A stretch of DNA of 64,000 bases from Bryobacter sp964387685. GTDB taxonomy: Bacteria > Acidobacteriota > Terriglobia > Bryobacterales > Bryobacteraceae. The DNA is taken from NCBI GenBank assembly GCA_964387685.1, contig CAYLXK010000002.1:124001-188000 (forward strand). Reading direction: 5' to 3'. The notes under the pieces were generated by a model, which did not search any database, was not told where the DNA came from, and saw only the letters and a list, made by a program, of their open reading frames with translations. This document shows positions 1-8,195 of this stretch, piece by piece. Position numbers and translations under genes: made by a program. Numbering within the stretch: the stretch's first letter is position 1; the number at the start of each line of letters is the position of its first letter.

Positions 1-230
1 CGAAGAGCCCCCTCTACACTACCAATATGGCCTAGTACCCATGGACCGAACGTCCTTCAGGGAACGTCCGTAGGAAAGTTGCCGCGCGGCATTCCATCTC
101 AAGCAGAGCCCGACTAAGGCACGAGAGCAAAACCGCCGATAGAGCGGTTGGATCTTCGGCAAAGATCGTGGCGAGCCGTGATGGGCGTCCGCGTCCAGGC
201 GACAGTAAGGCAGGTTTCGGCGAAAGAATT
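1..230. other. Region upstream of the pseudokinase gene
   Basis: I see no supportable gene here. An 8-bp direct repeat, GAACGTCC, occurs at 48-55 and 62-69 with a 6-bp spacer and could be a regulator site. The promoter of the kinase pair should lie in this stretch, but no convincing -35/-10 pair was found. Confidence 0.4.
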
Positions 231-1295
231 ATGGGTTTCGAACTCGGGTCGATTGTCGGCGACTATCAATTTATCGACGTCCTCGAAAGTAGCCGCGAGG
301 AGACGACGTACAAAGTACGCAACGTCCCCGCGCAGCGCTTCGAGACCTTGCGCGTTCTGAACGACTTCCAGACCTCCGACCCCATTCGCTTCGAGCGCTT
401 CCAACGCGAAGCCAAGATACTTGCCCGCCTGAACCACCCCCATATCGTTTCCTATTGCGCCAGCGCCAAGCTGGACGGCCGCTTCGTGCTGGCTACCGAA
501 TTGGTGGAGGGCTCGAGTTTGGCCGAGCGCCTGGAGGTAGGCCGCGTGAGCCTGCCCGACGCGGTCCGCATCGTTTGGCAAACGCTTGAGGCCCTGGAAT
601 GCGCGCATGGCGAGGGGATAGTCCACCGGGACGTCAGCCCGGCCAATATCTTCCTATCCGCGGAGGGTGACGTAAAGCTGAGCGGATTCGCGCTCGCGCG
701 CAGTACCGCGGACCCCAGGCTTACCCAGGCGGGTGCGGCCATCGGCTCGGCCCACTATATGTCGCCCGAGCAGGTGCAAGCCAACGGAGAACTCGATTGC
801 CGGGCAGACCTCTACTCTCTCGGCGCCGTCTTCTACGAACTTGTCGCGGGGCGCAAGCCATTCTCGGGTCATAGCCAATTCGATGTGATGCTGGCGCAGG
901 TGGAACAAACGCCCGTGCCTCCCAGCCATTGGGAGCGGCACGCGGGCGACGAGTTGGACCGCGTAATTCTAAAGGCTCTCGAAAAGCGCCGCGAAGATCG
1001 CTTCGCCAGCGCCGCCGAGTTCCGGGAAGCTCTGATGGGAGTGCACCTGGGCGCCTCTGGAGAGGCCGGAGAAAATCTCGAAGCGGCGCTTTTGCGCCAG
1101 AAAGAGAGCCGGCGCCGAGAGCAGGAATCGGCAGAAAAGCGCCTGCAGCACCAGGAACAAATTGCGGCTTTGGCCTCTGGAATCGGGGCCGTCCCGGCCC
1201 GCCCCAAAATCAATGGGCCCTTCCGGCTAATGGTGGTGGTGGCCATTACGGCGCTCGCGCTGTGCGTGTTTTTTTGGATGAACGCTCTTCGCTGA
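231..1295 (+). CDS. Membrane-anchored Ser/Thr pseudokinase
   Basis: This 354-residue protein has the fold of a Hanks-type kinase but lacks key catalytic residues. The glycine-rich loop (residues about 18-29) has no GxGxxG. The VAIK-type lysine is Arg41. The Mg-binding DFG is replaced by GFA (residues 152-154, within LSGFALA). HRD (132-134), Asn139 and a PE of the APE motif are kept, as is the alpha-C Glu60. One transmembrane helix lies at the extreme C-terminus (about 330-350), so the kinase-like domain should face the cytoplasm. I chose the ATG at 231 because the kinase fold begins there; an in-frame upstream start at 168 adds 21 unlikely residues. The gene ends 7 bp before an intact kinase gene, whose Shine-Dalgarno overlaps this stop, so the two are probably co-translated. 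A role as allosteric partner or scaffold for that kinase is inference. Confidence 0.85.
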   Translation: MGFELGSIVGDYQFIDVLESSREETTYKVRNVPAQRFETLRVLNDFQTSDPIRFERFQREAKILARLNHPHIVSYCASAKLDGRFVLATELVEGSSLAERLEVGRVSLPDAVRIVWQTLEALECAHGEGIVHRDVSPANIFLSAEGDVKLSGFALARSTADPRLTQAGAAIGSAHYMSPEQVQANGELDCRADLYSLGAVFYELVAGRKPFSGHSQFDVMLAQVEQTPVPPSHWERHAGDELDRVILKALEKRREDRFASAAEFREALMGVHLGASGEAGENLEAALLRQKESRRREQESAEKRLQHQEQIAALASGIGAVPARPKINGPFRLMVVVAITALALCVFFWMNALR

Positions 1296-1302
1296 GGACC
1301 TG

Positions 1303-3051
1303 ATGACTTTACAAGTGGGCGATTCGATCGGGCATTACGAGATCGTAGAGGAGCTGGGCGCCGGCGGCAACGGCCGCGTGCTCAAGGTCCAGCACCTGAT
1401 CACTCGCCGCCGGGAGGCGATGAAGATCCTCGCCGACGGCAAGCCCGATTCGCAGGAACAGGCCCACCGCTTCCTGCGCGAAATCCGCCTGCAGGCCAGC
1501 CTCGACCATCCCAATATCGCCGCCGTGCTCAACGCTTTCTGGCTGGAGGACGACCTCGTGATGGTCATGGAATTGATCGATGGCCAGACGCTGGCTTCCT
1601 TGGTCGAATTGCGCCGCTTCTCGCTAGACCAAAGCCTCACGATCATTCGCCAGGTGCTACTGGCGCTCTCCTACGCCCACCAAAATGGCGTGATCCACCG
1701 CGACGTTTCTCCGGGCAATATCATCGTCAGCCCGAATGGCCGCATCAAGCTGACGGACTTCGGCCTGGCCAAGGGCGTCTCGGACCCCCATGTCACCGAG
1801 ATGGGCGGCATGTACGGGACTCCTTTCTATATCTCCCCGGAACAGGTGCGCGGCACGGCTACCGTGGACCATCGCACCGACATCTATTCGACGGCGATCG
1901 TTCTCTATGAGCTACTCACGGGCACCCGTCCCTTTATCGCCCCGTCCAGCTTTCTGCTCATGCAAGCGCACGTCCAGCAGATTCCCGAGCCCCCCATTTT
2001 TCGCAATGCGGCCATTCCTCAGTTCCTAAATGCCGCCATTCTGAAGGCTATGGCGAAGAACCCGGCAGACCGCTTCCAGAGCGCGGACGAATTCCTCGCC
2101 GCTATTGACGGCCCCCAGGCTGCGGCCGCTCCCGCGCAAGCCGCCACGATTACCCAGCCTAGTGCGACGCCCCATCTGACTGCAACACCCCTTCCGCAGC
2201 ACGAACCCGCCCCCGTCCAGCCCGCCCCCCTACCGGCCGCCCCCATACCGGCCGCTCCCATACCGGCCGCTCCCATACCGGCCGCTCCCGAGTACACCCA
2301 TTCTTTCCTGACCCCCGTCAATCCGGACTATACGGCGGACCTCGAGCCGGGCTCAAAGAAAGCTTCGGCGAAAAGCCCTAGCGCTTCGCCAAAGAACTCT
2401 GCGCCCCCATCTGCCCTCGGCCGTAAGTCGCCGCTTCTGGGCGCCTTGATCGGACTGGGTGTGGTGGCAGCGATCGTCATCCCGCTCCTTCTCTATCGGT
2501 CCGCCTCCAGACCCACCCCTGCGTCCGCTAGTCCAGTCGCGACCCCAAATAGCGTCGCGCTTCCCGCCCCAACCAGCCGGAGCGAGGTCCCCTCGCCCGT
2601 CGCTCCCGCGGCCGAGCCCATTCAACTGACGCCGGGTCCTAGGTCCTTACCGGGCGAGCCGATTCGCACCGTTCCCACGCGCACAGGCGCCGCGACGCCT
2701 CGGCCTCGCACCAGAACGGTGACCGCGCCCCAGCCGCTCCAGATGAAAATCTGGGGAGCATCGCCTGCGTCCGAACCAGCTCCTTCTACGGCGGCCGCTC
2801 CCAAGACGCCCCTTCCCGCCCGCGCCCCCACGGAGCGTACAGAACGTCTGGAAGAGCCACCAACGCTCGCTCCCTCGCGCAGCCCGGTTGTGCTTTCTCC
2901 CGCGGTCACTCCTACCGTGCAGCCTCTGCCGCAGGCCCCGCCGGAACGCAAAGGCCTTTTCCGCCGCCTGGCGCGCGGCATGAAAGCCCTCAATCCCATC
3001 AAGCGCGACCCCCAGACCGCGCCGGCAACCAGCCCCGCGGCGAAGCCCTAA
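1303..3051 (+). CDS. Transmembrane Ser/Thr protein kinase, PknB type
   Basis: A 582-residue Hanks-type kinase with a complete active site: glycine loop GAGGNG (19-24), Lys41, HRD at 132-134, DFG at 152-154 and SPE at 178-180. The kinase domain ends near residue 270. A Pro/Ala-rich linker follows, including four copies of a PAAPI-type pentapeptide, then a transmembrane helix at about 378-398, and a long Pro/Ser/Arg-rich extracytoplasmic tail without a recognisable sensor domain. It would phosphorylate Ser/Thr on cytoplasmic targets. The start has a GAGG sequence 5 nt upstream that overlaps the stop of the preceding pseudokinase gene, so the two form one unit. The HRDVSPxN variant is shared by both proteins, which points to duplication followed by decay of the first copy. 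Confidence 0.93.
   Translation: MTLQVGDSIGHYEIVEELGAGGNGRVLKVQHLITRRREAMKILADGKPDSQEQAHRFLREIRLQASLDHPNIAAVLNAFWLEDDLVMVMELIDGQTLASLVELRRFSLDQSLTIIRQVLLALSYAHQNGVIHRDVSPGNIIVSPNGRIKLTDFGLAKGVSDPHVTEMGGMYGTPFYISPEQVRGTATVDHRTDIYSTAIVLYELLTGTRPFIAPSSFLLMQAHVQQIPEPPIFRNAAIPQFLNAAILKAMAKNPADRFQSADEFLAAIDGPQAAAAPAQAATITQPSATPHLTATPLPQHEPAPVQPAPLPAAPIPAAPIPAAPIPAAPEYTHSFLTPVNPDYTADLEPGSKKASAKSPSASPKNSAPPSALGRKSPLLGALIGLGVVAAIVIPLLLYRSASRPTPASASPVATPNSVALPAPTSRSEVPSPVAPAAEPIQLTPGPRSLPGEPIRTVPTRTGAATPRPRTRTVTAPQPLQMKIWGASPASEPAPSTAAAPKTPLPARAPTERTERLEEPPTLAPSRSPVVLSPAVTPTVQPLPQAPPERKGLFRRLARGMKALNPIKRDPQTAPATSPAAKP
2227..2286 (+). repeat. Four tandem 15-bp repeats in the kinase linker
   Basis: The unit is CCCNTACCGGCCGCY, repeated four times in frame, giving Pro-Ala-Ala-Pro-Ile pentapeptides in the cytoplasmic linker before the membrane helix. 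Because the unit is a multiple of three, slippage would change linker length without breaking the frame. Confidence 0.85.
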
Positions 3052-3090
3052 GTCCTAAACACTTAAGTCCTAAACACTTAAGCCCTAAAT
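3049..3090. repeat. 2.8 copies of a 15-bp repeat spanning two convergent stop codons
   Basis: TAAGTCCTAAACACT occurs at 3049-3063 and 3064-3078, followed by a partial copy at 3079-3090. The first copy contains the TAA stop of the kinase gene. The end of the second copy and the start of the third contain the stop (TTA on the plus strand) of the minus-strand gene. Confidence 0.8.
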
Positions 3091-4217
3091 TCTGGCGCCG
3101 CCAGCGCCTTCTTCATACTCGATTCGAAGCTGTCGCGGGAAACCGCCACCAGTTTTCGCATCTCCGCGCTTTCGTATTCCTTCCGAACGCTATTGGGCTG
3201 CGCTTTGAGCAGACGTTGCAGGCCGGCCTCTCCCAACTCGTCTTGCATACCCCGCAGCGCTCGATAATATCCGCGCTGTCCCTTTAATTTGCGGCTGCCA
3301 TTTACCAGTGCGCCCAGCACTTCTCCCCGATCGCTCTCTGAGAGACTCGGGTGCCGCGCCACATTACGTCCCCACTCGTCTAGAAACGGCGCTTGCGGCA
3401 GCAGTAAATCCGGCGTCTGGCGCAGCGCCTTGATGCCCCGCAACGGATAGTTGCGATGCCCTTCGGGCGACATCAGCTTCTTGTAGATCTTGGCGGCCTG
3501 CGCGAAGATTCCTCCAAAGGGCCGTGTGTTTTCGTGCGCTAGCCTTCCGAAGTCCTGCCGGGCCCTTTCATAAAGGGGGCCTTGCGGCCAGTAGGAAAGG
3601 CCCTGGTCCACGTCTCCCACATTATGCGTGAGCCACGCGGCCAGGCGCAGCGCGTCGAGTTCCCGGCCCTTGGTTTCCAGCGCCGTGACGAATTCAATCG
3701 TCTCGCGCCGCAATTCCTCGCTCACCGCCGCGTAGGCCGCCTCGGCGTCGCTTCCGCTGCCCTGCTTAAGGAACGTCTGTAGCGCGCCCATCAGTACGCT
3801 CAACTGCTCGCCGTTATGGCCGCTCACTGGGCCCAAGCCCGCCAGTTCCGTGTAGCGCGCCGAGATTCCTTCCATGGGCCACCGCATCGCCTGGCGGGCG
3901 AACGCAAACATGCGTTGCTGCCCGTCGAGGGCGGAATGCTCCTTCCACAGCAGGCCCCGGATCTTGGAATCCACATCCGTGGGGATGTATGTCGCCACCG
4001 TCGCATGGTGCGCGGCCAGGCATAGCGCAAAATAGTCTTCCACATAGGCGTCCCGGTCCGCCGGCCAATCGTAGCCCCGCTTTACCGCTAACAAAATGCG
4101 CCGGAAGTCCAATTCCAGCAAACGCCCCCCCAAAGCCGGGGCGTCGCTGCTAAACAGGTACGGCGCGGTATTCTCAACCCACTCAACCAGAGTGGCCGGT
4201 TGGATGTAATCCAGCAT
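3078..4217 (-). CDS. Conserved-looking protein of unknown function
   Basis: A 379-residue soluble protein without signal peptide or membrane helices that I do not recognise. It is rich in Arg, Glu, Leu and Ala and looks mostly helical. Histidine-containing stretches (AAHHATVATY near residue 70; LTHNVGD near residue 205) could bind metal, but this is speculation. I chose the ATG at 4217, just past the stop of the upstream enoyl-CoA hydratase gene, over a TTG at 4244 that would overlap that gene. Neither start has a clear Shine-Dalgarno. It is the last gene of the carboxylase/AtuA-like operon, so a link to acyl-CoA catabolism is possible but unproven. Confidence 0.75.
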   Translation of the reverse strand: MLDYIQPATLVEWVENTAPYLFSSDAPALGGRLLELDFRRILLAVKRGYDWPADRDAYVEDYFALCLAAHHATVATYIPTDVDSKIRGLLWKEHSALDGQQRMFAFARQAMRWPMEGISARYTELAGLGPVSGHNGEQLSVLMGALQTFLKQGSGSDAEAAYAAVSEELRRETIEFVTALETKGRELDALRLAAWLTHNVGDVDQGLSYWPQGPLYERARQDFGRLAHENTRPFGGIFAQAAKIYKKLMSPEGHRNYPLRGIKALRQTPDLLLPQAPFLDEWGRNVARHPSLSESDRGEVLGALVNGSRKLKGQRGYYRALRGMQDELGEAGLQRLLKAQPNSVRKEYESAEMRKLVAVSRDSFESSMKKALAAPEFRA

Positions 4218-4225
4218 GAACGCGC

Positions 4226-4972
4226 TTAGGGATGCGAGGGCCAACGAGGCGCGCGCTTTTCGCGAAATGCCTTCACGCCTTCGGCAAAGTCCAGGCTCTC
4301 AAAGTTCTCCTGCCGCGTTCGCAACGCTTCGCCAATCGCCGCGTCCGGGGCCAACCCGCGCACGCGCTGCACAAAGCCCATCCCACGCTGCACCGTTTCG
4401 GTCGAAGCGTTGGCGATGGCTTGCGCGATCGCTTCGGCCCGTTCGTCCAATTCAAAATTGGGAACCACTTCGCTGATTAAACCCCAGGCCAGCGCTTCCG
4501 GCGTGTTGAAGACCTTGCTTGAGAGCGTCAACTCGAGAGTTCGTCTGGCGCCCAGCGCCATTTCGAGCGACGCGTAGATTGCGTAAGGCCACATGCCCAG
4601 GCGGATCTCGGTCAGTCCAAACGTCGACCCGTGCGCCGCAATCGCAATGTGCGCATTGGCCACCAGCCCCAGTCCGCCCCCCAGCGCCGGGCCATTGACG
4701 GCGCAAATGATCGGCTTAGTGGAGCGCCGCCCCAACGAGAAAAGCTCCCCGTGAATTTCGGTCGCGCCGCGAGCGTCCGCGCCTGTGGCCTCCTCCAGAT
4801 CCATGCCCGTGCAGAAGACGCTGCCGTTCGCCTTCCAAAGAATTGCGCCGATGCCGTCGTCGCTCTGGGCTTCGTGGCAGGCGGCCAGCAGCGCATGGGT
4901 CAGCTCATAACATAAGGCGTTGCGTTTGTCCGGACGGTTGAGCGTCAGCTCCAGGACGCGGCCATTCCGCAC
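4226..4972 (-). CDS. Enoyl-CoA hydratase/isomerase family protein
   Basis: A crotonase-fold enzyme of about 248 residues, probably hydrating an enoyl-CoA in a branched-chain or terpenoid degradation route. The oxyanion-hole segments are visible (CTGMDLEE; AVNGPALGGGLGL), and both glutamates corresponding to rat hydratase Glu144 and Glu164 seem present (in FGLTEIRLG and RRTLELTLS). The first in-frame GTG is at 4972, but the family normally has about ten more residues. The frame stays open upstream, and a perfect GGAGGA (5010-5005) sits 5 nt before an in-frame CTG at 4999, which would give the typical SPTPFLDAV start. The true protein may therefore begin at 4999 with a CTG codon, overlapping the preceding small gene by 23 bp. 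Confidence 0.9.
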   Translation of the reverse strand: MRNGRVLELTLNRPDKRNALCYELTHALLAACHEAQSDDGIGAILWKANGSVFCTGMDLEEATGADARGATEIHGELFSLGRRSTKPIICAVNGPALGGGLGLVANAHIAIAAHGSTFGLTEIRLGMWPYAIYASLEMALGARRTLELTLSSKVFNTPEALAWGLISEVVPNFELDERAEAIAQAIANASTETVQRGMGFVQRVRGLAPDAAIGEALRTRQENFESLDFAEGVKAFREKRAPRWPSHP

Positions 4973-4976
4973 GGCA

Positions 4977-5327
4977 TCAAGAAAGGGTGTGGGCGACAGA
5001 TTGCTCCTCCGGGGTCAGCTCTATTTCTAAATTCAGGATCGCACCCCCGAAGCCTTTGCCTTGCGCATCCGAGCGCAAACTCAGCGTCCCCCCGCCATCC
5101 AAGGCCCCCTCGCACACAAAATTCACCGCCTCGATGTTCGGCATCTCATAGCGGCGCACCGCGCCCGCCACCAGGTCTGCAAAATGCCGCCCTACGCGCT
5201 CGGCCGTCACTTCTCGCAAAATCGCATCGTAGAGGCTGGGATGCCGCGCGATCACGCCAATGTTCACCAGATTCCCCTTGTCGCCGGAGCGTGCGTGCGC
5301 GATCTCCGATAGCCGACTGCGAATCAT
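4977..5327 (-). CDS. AtuA C-terminal-like small protein
   Basis: A 116-residue protein matching the C-terminal domain of acyclic-terpene-utilisation protein AtuA: it begins with an IAHARSGDKGN-type motif and continues with the expected alpha/beta (ferredoxin-like) pattern. In many bacteria this domain is fused to the DUF1446 domain; here it is a separate gene directly downstream of it. The ATG at 5327 overlaps the upstream stop as ATGA, which fixes the start and implies translational coupling. The biochemical role of the family is not established; it always travels with AtuA-type proteins and acyl-CoA enzymes. Confidence 0.85.
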   Translation of the reverse strand: MIRSRLSEIAHARSGDKGNLVNIGVIARHPSLYDAILREVTAERVGRHFADLVAGAVRRYEMPNIEAVNFVCEGALDGGGTLSLRSDAQGKGFGGAILNLEIELTPEEQSVAHTLS

Positions 5328-6631
5328 CCCAGCACCGCCACGGTCGCCTGCACTGCGTCGCGCGGCAGCAACGCGGGCCAATACGCCATCACCTCATGCA
5401 CCTTCGGCCGGCCTTCACCATAGCCGGTGGCTCCAGGGGGGCCATTGAGAACCAAGGGAATCATTTCTCGCGTCCAGCGTTCCACCGGCGCCCGTTCCCG
5501 CGCCCGCACCGCTAGCCGCAGCATCGCCGTCTCGTGCCCAAAGACTTCCGTCCGCGTCCTCTCGAAGCTAAGTCCCAGATCCCGGCAGCGCGCGCTTACA
5601 ATCTCCGCGGCACGCCTGGCTTTTTCGCCTCCGTCCGGCGCGGAGTATACGAGCGTACCTGCCGCCTTCCAACCCCAATGGTAGGAGATGCTCGCCTTCA
5701 GGAGCTCCGGTCTTGGCCGCCCCAGCGCCGGGCTAATGCGGACTCGGTTTTCGCCGTCCGCTTGTAGCCGCACGCTTCTAAAATCCGCAACCACATCGGG
5801 CGTGTAGTACGAAGCCGGATCACCAATTTCATAAACAAGTTGCTCTTTCACCGAGGCTAGCGACACCAATCCCCCAGATGGGCCATCAAGGTAGCGCGCG
5901 TGTTTGGTGATCAGCGACGAACCATCTTCGTGCGCCTCGATCACAGGGTAGGCAATACGCGCAAGATCTGGAATGGCGCGCCAATCCGCCAGGCAGTTGC
6001 CGCCCGTGCACTGCGCGCCGCACTCGACAATGTGCCCCGCCACCACGCCCGACGCCAGGCGGTTCCAATCGTCCTCGCGCCAGCCGAACCGGTGAATCAT
6101 TGGCGCCAGCGCGAGCGCCGCATCGGCGCAACGCCCCGTCACCACCACATCGGCGCCGCAGGCAAGGGCCTCGGCTAAGGGGAAAGCCCCTAGATAGGCG
6201 TTCGCGCTCCGTAGCAGCGGTCGAATCGTGGCCAGCGCCTCGCCCGTATCCATATTGGCCAGCTCGTGCCCCGCCGCCAGCAACTCATCGATGCGGGGCA
6301 AAATGTGATCGCCTTCCACCACCGCCACCCGCAGCTCCGGGCAGCGCCGCCGGATTTCCTCCGCGCAAGCGCATGGATTCACGCCTCCTGCATTAGCCAG
6401 CACCGGGATGCGCCGCTCGCGAATCGTTTTGGAAATCCGCTCCACCAAAGGCGGAAAATCCCGCGCGTAGCCGAATTGCGGATTCTCCGCATACTGCTTC
6501 TGCAAAATCGACATCGTCACTTCGGCCAGATAGTCGAGGGCGAGATAGTCCAACGGTCCGTCCTCCACCAGCCGCACCGGCGCCTCGGGCGCATCGCCCC
6601 AGAATCCCTGCCCAAACCCGATTCGGATCAC
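5324..6631 (-). CDS. Acyclic terpene utilisation AtuA family protein (DUF1446)
   Basis: A 435-residue DUF1446 protein. Landmarks are the N-terminal IRIGFGQGFWGD, the LANAGGVNP and VVTGRCADAALALAP segments and the C-terminal GPPGATGYGEGRPKV. In Pseudomonas the homologue is needed for growth on citronellol/geraniol, but its reaction is unknown. I chose the GTG at 6631 because it overlaps the upstream stop as GTGA; a TTG at 6640 is the alternative. It lies between the carboxylase beta subunit and its own separated C-terminal domain. Confidence 0.9.
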   Translation of the reverse strand: MIRIGFGQGFWGDAPEAPVRLVEDGPLDYLALDYLAEVTMSILQKQYAENPQFGYARDFPPLVERISKTIRERRIPVLANAGGVNPCACAEEIRRRCPELRVAVVEGDHILPRIDELLAAGHELANMDTGEALATIRPLLRSANAYLGAFPLAEALACGADVVVTGRCADAALALAPMIHRFGWREDDWNRLASGVVAGHIVECGAQCTGGNCLADWRAIPDLARIAYPVIEAHEDGSSLITKHARYLDGPSGGLVSLASVKEQLVYEIGDPASYYTPDVVADFRSVRLQADGENRVRISPALGRPRPELLKASISYHWGWKAAGTLVYSAPDGGEKARRAAEIVSARCRDLGLSFERTRTEVFGHETAMLRLAVRARERAPVERWTREMIPLVLNGPPGATGYGEGRPKVHEVMAYWPALLPRDAVQATVAVLG

Positions 6632-8169
6632 CGCGCGCAAACCTCCAGCAGGAACGCCAACGTCTCACGCGTCTTCAAGGGATCCAGAATCGCGTCCACA
6701 TAGCCGCGTGCCGCCGCGTGCCGCGCGTCCAGCCAGCGCTCGTAATCCGCCCGCGTTTGCGCGATCTTAGCCGCCAGTTCCGGCGCGACGGCCTCCCCCG
6801 CCGCCTTCAGCCGGTCCAGTTCTGGTCCGTGGATGGCCTGGACGGCCGAATCGCCCTCCATCACGCCGATTCGCGCCGTCGGCCAGGCCAGCGCAAAGTC
6901 CGGGTCGAAGCCCTGTCCCGCCATCGCGTAATAACCCGCACCGGAAGAATGATTGACGCTCAGCACGATCTTGGGAACGGTGGCGCAGGCCATCGTCTCC
7001 ACCATCTCGGCACCGGCGCGAATGATCCCGCTTTCTTCCGCCTGCCGCCCCACCATGAAGCCCGAGACGTCCTGCAAATACAGCAGCGGCAGGCCATGCC
7101 GCTCGGCGGTCTCGACAAAGTACGCCGCCTTGCGCGCGCTTTCCGTATATAGGATGCCGCCGATGCGCGCCCCCAGGCTGGTTTTGAAAAAGCCCCGGCG
7201 GTTGGCCATCACCGCGATCGTGTGGCCGTGCAGGCGGGCGTGCGCGCAAAGCAGCTCCGGCGCATAGTCGCCCTGGAATTCCTCCAGCGAGCCTGCGTCC
7301 ACGATTCGCTTCAGCACAGCGGCCATGTCGTAAGGCTGGCGGTGGTCTGCCGGAATCAAATCGTATAAATCCTCGGCCGGCAGTTCCGGAGCACGCATCT
7401 CCGCTTGCTCGGCTGGCCGCTTGCGAGGCAGTTCCCGGACGCGTGCCCGCATCAAGTCTAAGCACTCCTCGTCGTTCTTTGCTTTCTGGTGGGCCACGCC
7501 GCTAACGCTGGTGTGCATCGCCGCACCGCCCAGAGACTCCGCGCTCGCCGCCTCCCCCGTGGCGCCCTTTACCAGATTCGGTCCCCCCAGCCCCATGAAG
7601 CTGGTACCCTCCACCATCACAATCCAATCGCTCAAGGCCGGTAAGTACGCGCCCCCCGCAATACACATCCCCATCACCGCGGCCAGTTGCGGCACCCGCA
7701 ACTTTCGCCGCAGAATCGAGCAGTTGTAGAAAATCCGCGCCGCACCATACTTGCCGGGAAAGATCGAATCCTGCAGAGGCAGATTCACTCCAGCCGAGTC
7801 CACCAGGTAGAGGATGGGAATCCTCTGCCGCATCGCGATTTCCTGCGCCCGCAGAATCTTGGGGATCGTCTCCGGCCACCAAGCCCCCGCCTTTACCGTT
7901 GCGTCGTTGGCCACCACCACCACCGGACGGCCCTCCACTCGTCCCAGCACCGTCACCACTCCCGCCGCCGGAGCTTGGCCGTCGTATTGATCATGCGCCA
8001 GCAGCAATCCAAGCTCTAACACCGGCGAACCCAGGTCGAGCAGCCGCCTCACGCGCTCCCGCGCCGTGAGTTTCCCTTGTTTGTGCTGCTTGGCGATCTT
8101 CTCGGCGCCCCCGCCTTGCCGCAGACGCTCTTCCAGCGTTTCCAGCTCTCCCAACAAGCCGCGCATCAT
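6628..8169 (-). CDS. Acyl-CoA carboxylase, carboxyltransferase (beta) subunit
   Basis: A 513-residue biotin-dependent carboxyltransferase resembling methylcrotonyl-CoA and geranyl-CoA carboxylase beta subunits. The N-terminal crotonase-like half carries FPGKYGAARIFYN, MGMCIAGGAYLPALSD and the GLGGPNLVKGATGE segment typical of MCC/GCC. The C-terminal half has GARIGGILYTESARKAAYF and SSGAGYYAMAGQGFDP. It transfers carboxylate from biotin to the gamma carbon of a branched enoyl-CoA. The biotin-carrying alpha subunit is not in this window. First gene of an overlapping operon with AtuA-like and hydratase genes. A TATAGT lies 6 nt before the ATG at 8169; a second ATG at 8166 would have GAGG at a workable spacing. 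Confidence 0.93.
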   Translation of the reverse strand: MMRGLLGELETLEERLRQGGGAEKIAKQHKQGKLTARERVRRLLDLGSPVLELGLLLAHDQYDGQAPAAGVVTVLGRVEGRPVVVVANDATVKAGAWWPETIPKILRAQEIAMRQRIPILYLVDSAGVNLPLQDSIFPGKYGAARIFYNCSILRRKLRVPQLAAVMGMCIAGGAYLPALSDWIVMVEGTSFMGLGGPNLVKGATGEAASAESLGGAAMHTSVSGVAHQKAKNDEECLDLMRARVRELPRKRPAEQAEMRAPELPAEDLYDLIPADHRQPYDMAAVLKRIVDAGSLEEFQGDYAPELLCAHARLHGHTIAVMANRRGFFKTSLGARIGGILYTESARKAAYFVETAERHGLPLLYLQDVSGFMVGRQAEESGIIRAGAEMVETMACATVPKIVLSVNHSSGAGYYAMAGQGFDPDFALAWPTARIGVMEGDSAVQAIHGPELDRLKAAGEAVAPELAAKIAQTRADYERWLDARHAAARGYVDAILDPLKTRETLAFLLEVCAR

Positions 8170-8175
8170 GCCTCA

Positions 8176-8185
8176 ACTATAAGAT
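8176..8185. promoter_or_regulatory. Back-to-back -10 elements of a divergent promoter
   Basis: The string ACTATAAGAT reads TATAGT on the minus strand (6 nt before the carboxylase ATG) and TAAGAT on the plus strand (10 nt before the permease ATG); the central TA is shared. No -35 boxes were recognised. The whole intergenic gap is only 26 bp, so both transcripts would have almost no leader. Confidence 0.5.
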
Positions 8186-8195
8186 AGAAGTCTGG

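Noticed and set aside
2227..2286. Possible CRISPR-like repeat
   Set aside because: Short, coding, without spacers: four in-frame 15-bp units in the kinase linker.
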